Shown one piece after another: positions 13,584-14,538 of a DNA stretch of 14,538 nucleotides; the stretch's first letter is position 1, and every line of letters begins with the position of its first letter. Source of the stretch: an uncultured Coriobacteriaceae bacterium. Lineage in GTDB: Bacteria; Actinomycetota; Coriobacteriia; Coriobacteriales; Eggerthellaceae. The DNA lies in assembly GCA_900552585.1 (NCBI GenBank), contig USAB01000043.1, positions 1 to 14,538 of the forward strand, in the 5' to 3' direction. The translations under genes were made by a program, and so were the position numbers. The notes beneath the pieces were generated by a model. The model searched no databases. It was not told where the DNA came from and saw nothing but the letters and a program-made list of their open reading frames with translations.

Positions 13584-14538
13584 ATGATTTACAGCCGCGA
13601 GGAGATTCTGGCCGCTCGAGCGGAAATGCCCCAAGCGTGGAAGCGCACGGCCCGTTGGCGCATGGGTTCCGAGATAGACACGGTGAAGACGTCGGAGGCC
13701 GTTGGGCTGTCGAATGGCGGATTCGACTGGTCGTCGCAGACGGCGCTGGGCGCGTCGTTCGCCGACTTTGATCAGAAGGCGTTGAATTTCGTCCGCACCC
13801 AGCTGGAGCAGCGCCTGGGGGATAGGGCCGTCCGCCTTCGGGGGATGGATATGGAATCTTTGATGACGAAGATGGGCGCCATGGTGAACGGCGTGCCGAC
13901 ACATGGTGCGCTGCTGCTTCTTGGCAAGGCGTCGTCCGACGCCCACATGGCCGGCCTGGCGCCGCGCATCGTGTTCACGCGCTACAACGAGAAGGGCCAG
14001 CCGCTCCAGAAGATTAATGTCCGCATGCCGTATGCCATGGGCATCCAACGCCTGGTGGAAGGCATCTGCCAGACGGGCGATTACCCCGAGACGGCCGTGC
14101 GCGAGCTGATTGTGAATGCCGTCGCGCACTGCGACTACCTGAAGCGCGAGAACATCGAGATCACGGATTTCGAGGGCCAGCTGACCGTAACGAACCCCGG
14201 CTCGTGGGGCAAGGGCACGCCGGTGGCCGCGCTGCGCAAAGATTACGACCCCACGCCCATGCGCAACGCCGCGCTGTGCCGCCTTATGACGCAATGCAGC
14301 ATCATGGACGCCATGGGCCTGGGTGTGCCGTTCACGCAGTCGTTCCTGCGGGGGGAAGGCCTTCCGCAGGTCTCGTATGACCTGGACGATGGCGAGCGTG
14401 TCTCTGCCATGCTGCATGCGTCGCATGAGGCTGCCGAGCACCCCCATCCGCTGCCGAAGGCCGCTGCCCATGCGGCCGCTGGCCAGAAGGACGCTTCTGG
14501 GAAAAAGAGTTCTGACGAAGCACCTGCTGCTTCCGCCA
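13584..14538 (+). CDS. RecG-like/HATPase_c_4 domain transcriptional-regulator-type protein, partial (3' end outside)
   Basis: An open frame of 318 codons runs off the right edge. ATG 13584 is preceded by AAGGAGG (13573-13579). The segment MVNGVPTHGALLLLGK (100-115) matches the 'T-x-aG-LLLFGK' region, and PETAVRELIVNAVAHCDY (168-185) with TVTNPGSWG (201-209) matches the GHKL-type ATPase (HATPase_c_4) domain of proteins often labelled 'ATP-binding/putative transcriptional regulator, RecG-like'. E174 and N178 form the N-box. Differences are C183 where the family usually has Arg (HRDY) and D242 in IMDAMGLG where Glu is usual. The AlbA_2 (Schlafen-like) domain normally found first is absent: the protein begins where the 'YxRxGS' segment would follow it. 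From about 278 the sequence becomes a low-complexity Ala/His/Lys/Ser linker, so another domain may lie downstream. Target unknown. Confidence 0.75.
   Translation, partial: MIYSREEILAARAEMPQAWKRTARWRMGSEIDTVKTSEAVGLSNGGFDWSSQTALGASFADFDQKALNFVRTQLEQRLGDRAVRLRGMDMESLMTKMGAMVNGVPTHGALLLLGKASSDAHMAGLAPRIVFTRYNEKGQPLQKINVRMPYAMGIQRLVEGICQTGDYPETAVRELIVNAVAHCDYLKRENIEITDFEGQLTVTNPGSWGKGTPVAALRKDYDPTPMRNAALCRLMTQCSIMDAMGLGVPFTQSFLRGEGLPQVSYDLDDGERVSAMLHASHEAAEHPHPLPKAAAHAAAGQKDASGKKSSDEAPAASA

Noticed and set aside
13512..14471. A 319-codon minus-strand open frame opposite the last gene
   Set aside because: The plus strand has a strong ribosome site and recognisable ATPase-domain motifs; the minus frame is His/Arg-rich and has neither.

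Overview
The window is GC-rich bacterial chromosome with housekeeping genes, GTG starts and strong AGGAGG-type ribosome sites. I see no insertion sequence, phage gene, CRISPR array or RNA gene. The gene content (truB-ribF, K+-dependent membrane pyrophosphatase, dnaG, def-fmt, a radical SAM/AMMECR1 cluster) fits an anaerobic high-GC actinobacterium, most likely of the Coriobacteriia. That placement is an inference from gene content and composition, not from a search.

Layout. (1) 2-1133: the 3' end of a probable truB overlaps ribF (riboflavin kinase/FAD synthetase). (2) 1407-3530: hppA, a K+-dependent ion-pumping pyrophosphatase, with a leader of about 270 nt and a strong downstream terminator. 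(3) 3953-6961: a membrane-anchored NERD-like protein lacking the usual nuclease residues, a universal stress protein and dnaG (primase), closely packed. The dnaG reading frame breaks twice near its 3' end; both breaks look like single-base losses and the conserved protein continues to 6961. (4) 7304-9907: def and fmt, which act at opposite ends of the N-formylmethionine pathway, then a DUF218 membrane protein. (5) 9938-10852, minus strand: a NYN-domain ribonuclease-like protein with two LOTUS/OST-HTH domains. It is divergent from (6) 11007-13334: a three-gene overlapping operon encoding a LigB/MEMO-like protein, AMMECR1 and a radical SAM enzyme, i.e. the AmmeMemoRadiSam system, whose biochemical role is not established as far as I know. 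Three hairpins follow, the last a near-perfect terminator. (7) 13584-end: a gene running off the window, encoding a GHKL-type ATPase-domain protein of the RecG-like/AlbA_2 family that starts without the AlbA_2 domain.

The best candidate for a little-described system is the AmmeMemoRadiSam operon at 11007-13334. Here the LigB-like and AMMECR1 halves, which I recall as fused in many Firmicutes, are separate genes joined by an ATGA overlap. The divergent NYN-LOTUS gene may be linked to it. Other notable points are the double frameshift in dnaG, the NERD protein without its acidic/lysine pair, and the AlbA_2-less ATPase.
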